A stretch of 7,758 nt of DNA from Candidatus Omnitrophota bacterium (GTDB lineage: Bacteria; Omnitrophota; Omnitrophia; Omnitrophales; Aquincolibacteriaceae), in contig JAMWDC010000088.1 of NCBI GenBank assembly GCA_023819025.1, positions 1-7,758 on the forward strand, written 5' to 3'. The notes under the pieces were generated by a model. It was given only the letters and a program-made list of their open reading frames with translations. It was not told the origin of the DNA and searched no databases. Each line of letters begins with the position of its first letter. The stretch's first letter is position 1. Made by a program: the position numbers and the translations under genes. Shown in pieces: positions 1 to 5,771 of this stretch.

Positions 1-509
1 GGAAGTTCATCCTCATACGAGACATAATTTTGCAGGCTGCCCGCCACATAAGCCGTACTGAAATAATAGAAACGGCGAAGCTTTCCCCTTTCCCAAAAAT
101 CAGAGGCGAGCTTTAAAGCTGCGATCGTCCCGTCGAGATTGATGCGATAGCAATCCGATTCCGAACCGTTCAGGGCCGTTAAGGCGGCCACATGAAAAAA
201 ATCGGTCGTCTGTTCCCGAAGCATTCCCAACTCGTCGACACTCAGACCCAAATCAGGCTGTGAGACATCCCCGTTTAACACTTGGACCCGGCTGCCCAAA
301 AAAATTTCGAGGTCGAAAGCCGATAACATTTTACGTACCCGGTCCCAATGGGAATGCCGATTTTGGGACCGGATGAGCAAAACAAGCCGGTCTTGAGTCG
401 TCCAAAGAAACCTTTTTACCAGTTCTTTGCCCAGGGTCCCGGTGGATCCGGTGAGAAAAATAACCCGTGGTTCAATCGCTGAATTTTTTTCGTTGATAAG
501 CGAACTCAT
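1..509 (-). CDS. Thioester-reductase-type NAD(P)-binding protein, 3' end cut by window edge
   Basis: This is the N-terminal 169 residues of an extended short-chain dehydrogenase of the NAD_binding_4 (thioester reductase / fatty acyl reductase) type. The frame stays open from the ATG at 509 to the left edge. Visible signs are a Rossmann TGSTGTLG glycine motif at residues 20-27, a GD pair at 80-81 after the fourth strand, an HVAAL stretch near 106-110, and the family's STAYVAG active-site segment at 151-157. The YxxxK motif would lie beyond the edge. Family members reduce carrier-bound acyl thioesters to aldehydes or alcohols, or act on CoA esters. Being the last visible gene of the operon, it could release the finished chain; that is inference. 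No Shine-Dalgarno precedes the ATG, but the glycine motif so close downstream leaves no better start. A plain sugar-type epimerase is less likely because of the STAYVAG motif. Confidence 0.85.
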   Translation of the reverse strand, partial: MSSLINEKNSAIEPRVIFLTGSTGTLGKELVKRFLWTTQDRLVLLIRSQNRHSHWDRVRKMLSAFDLEIFLGSRVQVLNGDVSQPDLGLSVDELGMLREQTTDFFHVAALTALNGSESDCYRINLDGTIAALKLASDFWERGKLRRFYYFSTAYVAGSLQNYVSYEDEL

Positions 510-510
510 G

Positions 511-526
511 TTTATAGGTTTATAGG
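511..526. repeat. Perfect 8-bp tandem duplication (TTTATAGG x2) before the reductase start
   Basis: Two identical copies of TTTATAGG lie end to end, one base upstream of the reductase ATG. They fill most of the 30-bp gap after the ketosynthase stop. Read on the coding strand the unit is CCTATAAA, which occupies the place where a ribosome binding site would be expected. It may be a chance duplication; its placement is the only reason to note it. Confidence 0.6.
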
Positions 527-539
527 CGGAACCAGTCCC

Positions 540-1835
540 TTAGGAGGATGGAGGAAACTTTTTCACTGCCAAGCAGATATTCTGCCCGCCAAAGCCAAAT
601 GAATTAGAGAGGGCTACATGCACCTCGGCCCGACGGCTTTCGTTAGGGACGTAATCCAAATCACAGTCCGGATCCGGCTCCTCATAATTGATGGTCGGAG
701 GTATCACAGAATCACGCATGGAAAGAAAGCACGCGATTAACTCCAACGCCCCGGCAGCGGCAATCATATGGCCGAGCATGGACTTAATGGAACTTACAGG
801 AACGCTATAAGCACGATCCTTCATGACTTTTTTGATCACCAAAGTTTCGATGGAATCATTTACCTGGGTCCCGGTTCCATGGGCATTGATATAATCCACT
901 TCACTTATCGATAAATCCCCCTTCGCCATTGCTATCTTCATAGCACGCTGGGCCCCTTCGCCTTGGGGATCCATATCCGTAAGGCGGAAGGCATCTGCCG
1001 TCGAACCGTAGCCGACGATTTCTCCGTAAATGTTGGCATTCCGTTTAAGGGCATGAGAAAGTTCTTCGAGAATGACAACACCGGCCCCTTCGCCCAAGAC
1101 AAAACCATCGCGGTTCTTATCAAACGGACGGGAAGACTTCGAAGGCTCATCGTTACGGGTCGATAAAGCTGTGAGAAGACTAAATCCTGCAATCCCCAAA
1201 GGGTAAATCATCGAATGCGACCCTCCTGACATGACAATATCCGCATAACCCGCCCGAATCCATTCAAACGCCTCACCAATCGCTTGACTTGAAGCGGCAC
1301 ATGCCGTCAGACACGTACAAACAGGTCCTCGAATATCGAAACGGCGCGCCAAGTGCGTCACCGTCATGAAAGGCTGGGACTCCAATTCGCGGAGCGCATG
1401 CATATGCCGGCCCGATGCCTCAAGGAACAAACTCTTATCCACAACCGCGCCATTGTTCCCTAAGGACGCAGCGACCGTTTCTACAAAAGATTCAAAATCA
1501 TTTCCGCTATCGCCCGCCCCGAAATAAATCCCGAAACGTTCCGGATGAATATTGAAAGGCCTGAGACGGGAATCCTCGAAGGCCTCCTGGGCTGCCTTCA
1601 AAGCAAAAAAAGTACTTCGCGCCGCGTGAGCGAGCGTCGGATCCTGTTGGCGCAATCGATCAAAATCGAACCCGCGAACCTCGGCAGCGATCTTCGTGGG
1701 GAATTCGCTGGCATCAAAGATCGTAATCCGTCCGATGCCCGACTCCCCGTGAACCAGACGTCTCCAAGTCTCGCGGACATTCAATCCCAAGGGAGAAACT
1801 GCACCGACCCCGGTGACAACAACGCGACGATTCAA
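540..1835 (-). CDS. Beta-ketoacyl-ACP synthase, catalytically complete (FabF-like KS)
   Basis: This 431-residue protein is a thiolase-fold condensing enzyme of the FabF/KAS II family. It would join an acyl chain to malonyl-ACP with loss of CO2. The full triad is present: Cys179 in TACAASS, His319 in NAHGTGT and His356 in KSMLGH, with the conserved Lys351. The C-terminal NSFGFGGQN is also intact. Compared with E. coli FabF (Cys163, His303, His340), all three catalytic positions are shifted by 16. That implies an insertion of about 16 residues before the active-site Cys, plausibly at 120-156 near the dimer interface. The start is TTG; an AGGAG lies 10 nt upstream and no in-frame ATG is near the N-terminal RRVVVTG strand. 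It lies directly downstream of the Cys-less homologue in the same operon, so a KS/CLF heterodimer is the natural expectation. It could also act as a homodimeric FabF. Confidence 0.95.
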   Translation of the reverse strand: MNRRVVVTGVGAVSPLGLNVRETWRRLVHGESGIGRITIFDASEFPTKIAAEVRGFDFDRLRQQDPTLAHAARSTFFALKAAQEAFEDSRLRPFNIHPERFGIYFGAGDSGNDFESFVETVAASLGNNGAVVDKSLFLEASGRHMHALRELESQPFMTVTHLARRFDIRGPVCTCLTACAASSQAIGEAFEWIRAGYADIVMSGGSHSMIYPLGIAGFSLLTALSTRNDEPSKSSRPFDKNRDGFVLGEGAGVVILEELSHALKRNANIYGEIVGYGSTADAFRLTDMDPQGEGAQRAMKIAMAKGDLSISEVDYINAHGTGTQVNDSIETLVIKKVMKDRAYSVPVSSIKSMLGHMIAAAGALELIACFLSMRDSVIPPTINYEEPDPDCDLDYVPNESRRAEVHVALSNSFGFGGQNICLAVKKFPPSS

Positions 1836-1845
1836 CTTGTGAGGT

Positions 1846-1850
1846 CTCCT
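1846..1850 (-). promoter_or_regulatory. Shine-Dalgarno (AGGAG) deciding the TTG start of the ketosynthase
   Basis: On the minus strand AGGAG, within GGAAGGAGA, lies 10 nt before the TTG at 1835. It is the only purine-rich site in the 96-bp KS/CLF gap. The gap is otherwise AT-rich and has no convincing promoter or gene. Confidence 0.6.
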
Positions 1851-1931
1851 TCCAAGTTTTATTTTTTATTTCAGAGTCTTCAAAAAATCAGACGGTTAAT
1901 TACCATAATCATAAAAATAAGGCCGACAAAC

Positions 1932-3212
1932 TTAAGGGGCGCATTCTTTTCTTACCACGACGGATGCATTTTGACCGCCAAATCCGAAAGAATTAAATAG
2001 AAACGTCTTAGCCTTCAAAGTCTGGGGGGCAGTTTTCACAAACGGAAGATCGCATTCCGGATCTGGCTTTTCGAGTTTTGCGATGGGAGGAATGACGCTG
2101 TATTCCAGCGACAATAAGGCGGCGGCAATTTCGACACCCCCGGCACCGTACACAAGGTGCCCGGTGATCGGCTTGGTCGCCGTGACTTGCAATCTGCTTG
2201 TGAAATTTTCGAAAACCGACTGCACGGCCCGGGCTTCTTGAATATCTTCGGAGGGAATGCCGCTGCCATTGGCCAGCAGGAAATCCACGTCTTCAGGTCC
2301 GGTTTGTGCATCACGGAGTGCGAATAGCATGGCAAGCCGTTTTCCGTTAAAATCATCGGTGGAACGCGGATCATAGTTGTAATCCGAAGAGGACCCGTAC
2401 CCCACGATTTCCCCGTAAATCCGTGCACCGCGCGCCTTGGCATGTTCCCAATCCTCAAGGACCAAGATACCGGATCCCTCTCCAAGAACCATTCCATCGT
2501 GCCTTTCATCAAAGGGGCAATAGCCCCGTTCGTAATAAGAAAGCAGCCCCAATAAATGGAAACGCGAAATGCCCATGGCATTGATTTTGGAATCCGATCC
2601 ACCCGCTAGCATTAAATCGGCATCTCCTCGCTGGATGACCTGATAGGCCTCGCCGACAGCTTGAGCGCCCGCTGCCGCAGATGTAGTAATCGTATTGCTC
2701 GCTCCCCGGAGTCCGTAAGCAATCGAGACATGACAGGCGGGCATATTCGGCATATACTTTAATAACCACAGCGGATAAAGGGAACGAATCCCTTCTTGGC
2801 CGAATTTTCTAATCTGGAAATGGCCCTGATCGTCCAAGGCACTGCGTATGGCAACACCGACTTCATCCAAGTCATTATTGATGATCCCCACCCCCAGGGA
2901 AATCCCGAACCGGGTGCGATCTACACTTTCTAAACGGAGTCCTGCGTCTTCAATGGCAAGGCCGCTGGCTGCGATCGCAAGCTGAATTTCCCGGGACATA
3001 AGCTTAAGGGACTTGCGCTGTCGGGCATATTTGGCAGGATTGAAGCCGGATATTTCCCCTGCGAATTTTACCGGAAAACCATTCACAGGAAAACCAGAAA
3101 TCGGCCGGATACTTGACTCACCTTCGAGGACCGCCTTCCAATAAGGCATCCACCCTTCACCACAAGGAGTGACAAGTCCCAACCCCGTAATCGCCACCCG
3201 ACGATCGCTCAC
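1932..3212 (-). CDS. Ketosynthase-like chain-length factor, catalytic Cys and one His lost (CLF/KS-beta-like)
   Basis: A 426-residue FabF-fold protein with most of the family frame intact: RRVAITGLG at the N-terminus, MLAGGSDS near 201-208, VLGEGSG at 242-248 and NSFGFGGQN near the end. Its catalytic centre is altered. The nucleophile position reads TSAAAGA, with Ala179 where the neighbouring ketosynthase has Cys179. The first catalytic His is replaced by Asn315 in LLANGSG. Lys347 and His352 of TKPITGH remain. It therefore cannot perform the usual condensation alone. Known KS-beta or chain-length-factor subunits of type II polyketide and aryl polyene synthases likewise lack the Cys and pair with an active KS to shape the chain cavity. 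That role is inferred here from adjacency and pairing. The start is GTG with GGAGG 10 nt upstream. Ala at this position could also leave a malonyl-decarboxylating subunit. Confidence 0.9.
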   Translation of the reverse strand: MSDRRVAITGLGLVTPCGEGWMPYWKAVLEGESSIRPISGFPVNGFPVKFAGEISGFNPAKYARQRKSLKLMSREIQLAIAASGLAIEDAGLRLESVDRTRFGISLGVGIINNDLDEVGVAIRSALDDQGHFQIRKFGQEGIRSLYPLWLLKYMPNMPACHVSIAYGLRGASNTITTSAAAGAQAVGEAYQVIQRGDADLMLAGGSDSKINAMGISRFHLLGLLSYYERGYCPFDERHDGMVLGEGSGILVLEDWEHAKARGARIYGEIVGYGSSSDYNYDPRSTDDFNGKRLAMLFALRDAQTGPEDVDFLLANGSGIPSEDIQEARAVQSVFENFTSRLQVTATKPITGHLVYGAGGVEIAAALLSLEYSVIPPIAKLEKPDPECDLPFVKTAPQTLKAKTFLFNSFGFGGQNASVVVRKECAP

Positions 3213-3222
3213 TCCCTCACCC

Positions 3223-3227
3223 CCTCC
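3223..3227 (-). promoter_or_regulatory. Shine-Dalgarno (GGAGG) for the GTG start of the CLF-like gene
   Basis: A G-rich run containing GGAGG ends 10 nt before the GTG at 3212 on the minus strand. It lies in the short gap after the hotdog gene. It supports the GTG start, since no in-frame ATG precedes the N-terminal beta strand. Confidence 0.6.
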
Positions 3228-3255
3228 GAAGAACTAAAATCCACTTCCTCAAGGA

Positions 3256-3687
3256 TCATGCTTGAATTTTTTCTCGCACCTGAAAATAATCCATAAATCG
3301 GTCATGAAACGTAAAAGATTTCACTTGCCCAGGAATAAAATGTCCAACATTCATAAGAAGAAAACGGCTTTGGGCCACGATTCTTTCGCGGCTTCGAATC
3401 GTCCCTTCCAACCACGCCCCTTCCGGCCGAAGATTTTCCGAGGTCGCTTCGATCTCGATCACCTCGCCCGTCAAACCAATGTCGTTGAAATCGGCTTGGT
3501 CGATTTTGGCAAATATCAAATCTTCTTCGAAATCCTTTTCCGCACCTAACAGCAAGGCACCTGTCTGAGCCATCATCTCCATCATTAACAATTGCGGACT
3601 GATGGAACCCGCGGGCACACGGCTTCGCGTGCTGGCGATCTTTTTCTTCTGAATCATCTTAACTTCATCAAGAACAAGCCAACGCAT
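3256..3687 (-). CDS. FabZ-like hotdog protein without the HFPG catalytic histidine
   Basis: This is a hotdog-fold protein of 143 residues from the ATG at 3687. A TTG at 3705 would give 149 residues, but would overlap the preceding transferase gene by 13 bp. The central-helix pattern LLMMEMMAQTG (residues 33-43 from the ATG) matches the FabZ helix that carries the catalytic Glu, here Glu37. The segment before it reads RVPAGSISPQ instead of the FabZ HFPGxPxxPG signature, so the catalytic His is missing. FabZ-family dehydratases remove water from 3-hydroxyacyl-ACP using this His/Glu pair. This protein is therefore either a non-catalytic partner or uses other residues. The operon carries a second hotdog protein with an intact motif, which suggests a mixed dimer, as described for paired dehydratase subunits in aryl polyene synthesis. 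A thioesterase-like role remains possible. Confidence 0.75.
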   Translation of the reverse strand: MRWLVLDEVKMIQKKKIASTRSRVPAGSISPQLLMMEMMAQTGALLLGAEKDFEEDLIFAKIDQADFNDIGLTGEVIEIEATSENLRPEGAWLEGTIRSRERIVAQSRFLLMNVGHFIPGQVKSFTFHDRFMDYFQVREKIQA

Positions 3688-3692
3688 CGTAT

Positions 3693-4127
3693 CTAAGATT
3701 TCCAAACCGACACATGAGCACCGACCAAAGCACCTCGCCGGAAAAAATGTCCGATACCTTCGCAGGTCTTTGTCTGGTCATCCAAAAGGGATTCCGCTCT
3801 GAAACCATTGTCCGGCAATAACGTGCATTGAATCTTCTGAAAACCTTCCAAACCAAGCCACGCCTTTCCGAACGCTTTGAAGAATGCCTCTTTGGCCGCA
3901 AAAAGCTTAGAAAATTGAAGTGGGGATAAAATTTGTCGGCCGTACTGTTTCTTTTCTTGCAAAGTCAGGAGACGGTGCAAGGCATCGCGACGGTGTCTGG
4001 CCAGAAGTTGCCGCACCCGATAAACAGAAATGAGATCGATCCCTGAACCAATAAGTTGCTTCTCCGGAGGGCGTCGGCTCTTCTTGCGGACGCCGCGGCT
4101 AAATCCACCAAAGATGCTTGATTGCAT
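3693..4127 (-). CDS. Holo-ACP synthase-like 4'-phosphopantetheinyl transferase (AcpS type)
   Basis: This 144-residue protein resembles AcpS, which transfers phosphopantetheine from CoA to the ACP serine. The GIDL motif at 29-32 carries the metal-binding Asp31. The LFAAKEAFFKAFG helix at 75-87 carries Glu80 and the Lys residues of the family signature. Two things are unusual. A basic N-terminal extension of about 20 residues (RKKSRR around 14-19) precedes the usual start of the fold. The C-terminal SH motif common in AcpS is not evident; the region reads GHFFRRGALVGAHVSVW. The ATG at 4127 follows the ACP stop codon by 3 nt, so the two are surely translated together. A dedicated activating enzyme for the neighbouring atypical ACP is the best inference. 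No Shine-Dalgarno at good spacing is seen, consistent with translational coupling. Confidence 0.85.
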   Translation of the reverse strand: MQSSIFGGFSRGVRKKSRRPPEKQLIGSGIDLISVYRVRQLLARHRRDALHRLLTLQEKKQYGRQILSPLQFSKLFAAKEAFFKAFGKAWLGLEGFQKIQCTLLPDNGFRAESLLDDQTKTCEGIGHFFRRGALVGAHVSVWKS

Positions 4128-4130
4128 TCC

Positions 4131-4523
4131 CTATGCTTTGACCTCTTTGGCAAGACGATCTTGAATGTAACTGACAATCATCTGAACGGTAAAATATTCG
4201 GCGAGTTTGGAAACCTCGGGATCGCTTGAGAAAGTTTCGATATCCAAATAAGGCAATTTTGCTTTTAACATCGCCAGCCCTTCGGGCGTTACCCGGCCTT
4301 CCTTCACATAAGCTTCTTGATTCAGAATATTGCCGGGAAAAAGTTCGCCGCTCGGGATCTTGATGTCAAAACTTTTTTCCAACCGAAAAATGATATCGAT
4401 AAAATCGATCGACTCGGCCCCCAGATCCCGGGTCAGAGAGGCCTCCGGGCAGATTTCCTCAGGATCCCGGCCGAGCGCCGAAGCTAGAATATCTTTTATT
4501 TTTTCATAAACTTCCTCGTGCAT
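4131..4523 (-). CDS. Acyl carrier protein with a long C-terminal insertion
   Basis: A 130-residue acyl carrier protein. Residues 1-60 follow the usual ACP helices. The phosphopantetheine site is Ser38 in DLGAESID, equivalent to the DSL motif of ordinary ACPs, and it is followed by FIDIIFRLEKSFDIKIP. Ordinary ACPs are about 78 residues. This one has roughly 50 extra residues between the acidic recognition helix and the final FTVQMIVSYIQ helix (about 111-121). The extra part contains a proline-rich LFPGN and a charged EGRVTPEGLA stretch. I interpret it as an insertion within the carrier fold that could mark the ACP for dedicated partners. An AGAGGAG lies about 11 nt before the ATG. The transferase gene follows 3 nt after the stop. 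The chain made by the KS/CLF pair is presumably carried on this protein in the cytoplasm. Confidence 0.92.
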   Translation of the reverse strand: MHEEVYEKIKDILASALGRDPEEICPEASLTRDLGAESIDFIDIIFRLEKSFDIKIPSGELFPGNILNQEAYVKEGRVTPEGLAMLKAKLPYLDIETFSSDPEVSKLAEYFTVQMIVSYIQDRLAKEVKA

Positions 4524-4534
4524 GATAGAAGGTT

Positions 4535-4541
4535 CTCCTCT
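4535..4541 (-). promoter_or_regulatory. Shine-Dalgarno (AGAGGAG) of the ACP gene
   Basis: AGAGGAG on the minus strand lies 11 nt before the ACP ATG at 4523. It is among the clearest ribosome binding sites in the operon, which fits an abundant carrier protein. The rest of the 86-bp gap upstream is AT-rich, and no -35/-10 pair with good spacing is visible in it. Confidence 0.55.
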
Positions 4542-4594
4542 TGATTACGTTATTTTCGAATGTCTAATTAAATTAAACAACCGTCCCCAAACAG

Positions 4595-4618
4595 GTGTCT
4601 TTATGTGACTCAAGACAC
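4595..4618 (-). other. Small stem-loop across the dehydratase stop codon
   Basis: GTGTCTT (4618-4612 on the minus strand) and AAGACAC (4601-4595) are perfect reverse complements separated by 10 nt. The 5' arm covers the last codons of the dehydratase and the first base of its stop codon. There is no T-run after the 3' arm, so it is not a classical intrinsic terminator. It might be an mRNA processing or stability element between the dehydratase and ACP cistrons, or chance. Confidence 0.3.
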
Positions 4619-5017
4619 GGCAGCGCTCTTAGGTGCCGTCTTCGCCTCCAAGGTTAATTCGGCCGTCACGGCCACCTTGCCTTTATGAAAGAGTTCGGCT
4701 TTCCAACGGGTCTGATTTCCCTCCGACGACATCAGATGCAAACGGCTTTCCCATTCGTCACCCGGTTTTAGATACGTCAAAAAGCGCGTGGCCCGGATTT
4801 GTTTCAGAAAATAATACCCCTGATCCTCGGCATTCGTGACCGATAAATAATGTTCAGCGGTCTTCTTGAGCATCTCAAGTGCCAGGACCCCGGGCAGCAC
4901 AGGAAAACCGGGGAAATGATCCTGAAAAAATTCAGATTGTTCGGGAATATGTCCAGACGCCGCGATACCCTCTCCGGGTTTCATCCATAAAATCTTTTCT
5001 AAACACAGCTCGTTCAC
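4610..5017 (-). CDS. FabZ-type 3-hydroxyacyl-ACP dehydratase with intact HFPG motif
   Basis: A 135-residue single hotdog-domain protein. It carries the FabZ active-site signature DHFPGFPVLPGVLALEML at residues 33-50, with catalytic His34 and Glu48 and the family's usual spacing. It would remove water from the 3-hydroxyacyl-ACP formed after each condensation and keto reduction, giving the trans-2-enoyl-ACP used by an enoyl reductase or retained as a double bond. The length is close to normal for FabZ. The start is GTG at 5017, 20 nt after the methyltransferase stop, with only a weak purine stretch upstream, so coupled translation is likely. It is the catalytically credible member of the operon's two hotdog genes. 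A thioesterase is the main alternative in this fold, but the HFPG motif argues for a dehydratase. Confidence 0.9.
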   Translation of the reverse strand: MNELCLEKILWMKPGEGIAASGHIPEQSEFFQDHFPGFPVLPGVLALEMLKKTAEHYLSVTNAEDQGYYFLKQIRATRFLTYLKPGDEWESRLHLMSSEGNQTRWKAELFHKGKVAVTAELTLEAKTAPKSAAVS

Positions 5018-5037
5018 AGCTGATTCTCTATGGTGCC

Positions 5038-5664
5038 TTACAGCACCCTAAAAACGAAAATCCCGTTTAAGATACGAAGTCCGCAAAGCCAGGTATAAAT
5101 TTCCTTGGCCTCAGCGAGCGAAAAACCGAGGCGTTTAAACAACGCCTTCCATTCTCCCTTTTTCTTAAAATTACAAGGGTGGCCGAAAAATTCGAGGTTA
5201 TAAATACAATCCCGTAAAACTGTCCACCACCGCCCTGCGGTATGATGATATAAATCTTCCACGACAATCACACAATACCGGGTAACACGGTGCGCTTCGC
5301 GGATGATCGCATCCGGCGCTCGGGTATGATGTAGAACTGTAATTAAAAGACTGACATCAAAACTTTTATCTTTAAAAGGGAAACGCCCGTTTTCATAAAC
5401 AACGACAGGAGCCTTTTGAAATCCCGGCTTCACCACGTCGAGCACTGTTACCTTGTGCCCTCGAAGCCGAAGCGGTTCCTCGTAAAACCCCCATCCTCCG
5501 CCGATATCCAGAATTTCGCTAGCAGCCGGAATATGATTTTCAAAAAGCTGGACAAACTTTTCAGCTCGCCGATCTAGGCCTATATAAGGGCAGTCCCGTA
5601 CCATGCCATCCAATAAATTTCGCAGAATTGTCCGGCAGTTCATGATCACGTGATCCGAACCCAT
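5038..5664 (-). CDS. Class I SAM-dependent methyltransferase
   Basis: A 208-residue Rossmann-like methyltransferase. Motif I is ILDIGGGWG at 51-59. The acidic residue ending strand 2 is Asp76 in VTVLD. The stretch FPFKDKSFDVSLL (95-107) followed by HH is the usual post-II and motif III/IV region of Methyltransf_11-type enzymes. A tail with NLEFFGHPCNF near 156-166 is distinctive and may belong to substrate binding. It probably transfers a methyl group from S-adenosylmethionine to the chain or to a head group made by this synthase; the acceptor cannot be told. It is the first gene of the leftward operon, with a strong candidate promoter about 25 nt before the ATG at 5664. No clear Shine-Dalgarno is seen. 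Methyltransferases of this size also occur in aryl polyene and related lipid clusters. Confidence 0.85.
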   Translation of the reverse strand: MGSDHVIMNCRTILRNLLDGMVRDCPYIGLDRRAEKFVQLFENHIPAASEILDIGGGWGFYEEPLRLRGHKVTVLDVVKPGFQKAPVVVYENGRFPFKDKSFDVSLLITVLHHTRAPDAIIREAHRVTRYCVIVVEDLYHHTAGRWWTVLRDCIYNLEFFGHPCNFKKKGEWKALFKRLGFSLAEAKEIYTWLCGLRILNGIFVFRVL

Positions 5665-5689
5665 TGGGATGGCTTCATATAGCGAGCGG

Positions 5690-5717
5690 ATTATAACATA
5701 AAGCCCAGGACCTCCAA
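5690..5717 (-). promoter_or_regulatory. Candidate sigma70 promoter of the leftward synthase operon
   Basis: On the minus strand a perfect TATAAT (5695-5690) lies 16 nt after TTGGAG (5717-5712), which matches the -35 consensus at 4 of 6 positions. The predicted transcript would start near 5683, giving a leader of about 19 nt before the methyltransferase ATG. It is the best promoter-like site in the window and would serve the eight leftward genes down to the left edge. Confidence 0.55.
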
Positions 5718-5732
5718 AAGAAATCTTTTCAT

Positions 5733-5761
5733 TTGATTTTTGTTACCGAGATGTTTATTCT
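5733..5761 (+). promoter_or_regulatory. Weak candidate promoter of the enoyl reductase, back to back with the operon promoter
   Basis: TTGATT (5733-5738) and TATTCT (5756-5761) are separated by 17 nt and each matches the sigma70 consensus at 4 of 6 positions. Transcription would begin just before the ATG at 5772, giving a nearly leaderless message. That would fit the lack of a Shine-Dalgarno there. The two -35 boxes of the divergent promoters are 15 bp apart. Confidence 0.25.
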
Positions 5762-5771
5762 TTATCAACCT

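Noticed and set aside
1856..1883. Possible promoter before the ketosynthase (TTGAAG, 16 nt, TAAAAC on the minus strand)
   Set aside because: The predicted start point would fall on the ribosome binding site, and the gap is simply AT-rich.
1880..1912. Ten-codon reading frame starting ATGATTATGG in the KS/CLF gap, a possible leader peptide
   Set aside because: It has no ribosome binding site, no run of a regulatory amino acid and no following attenuator hairpin.
1545..2000. Rightward open frame of 151 codons across the gap between the KS and CLF-like genes
   Set aside because: It is antisense to both genes' ends, has no family resemblance or ribosome binding site, and its composition is that of a shadow frame.
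4524..4594. Possible internal promoter before the ACP gene in an AT-rich stretch
   Set aside because: No -35/-10 pair with 16-18 nt spacing could be found; the stretch is better treated as untranslated spacer.
5032..5047. Inverted repeat GGTGC...GCACC over the methyltransferase stop
   Set aside because: The stem is only five bases with no T-run on the minus strand, so it is not a supportable terminator.
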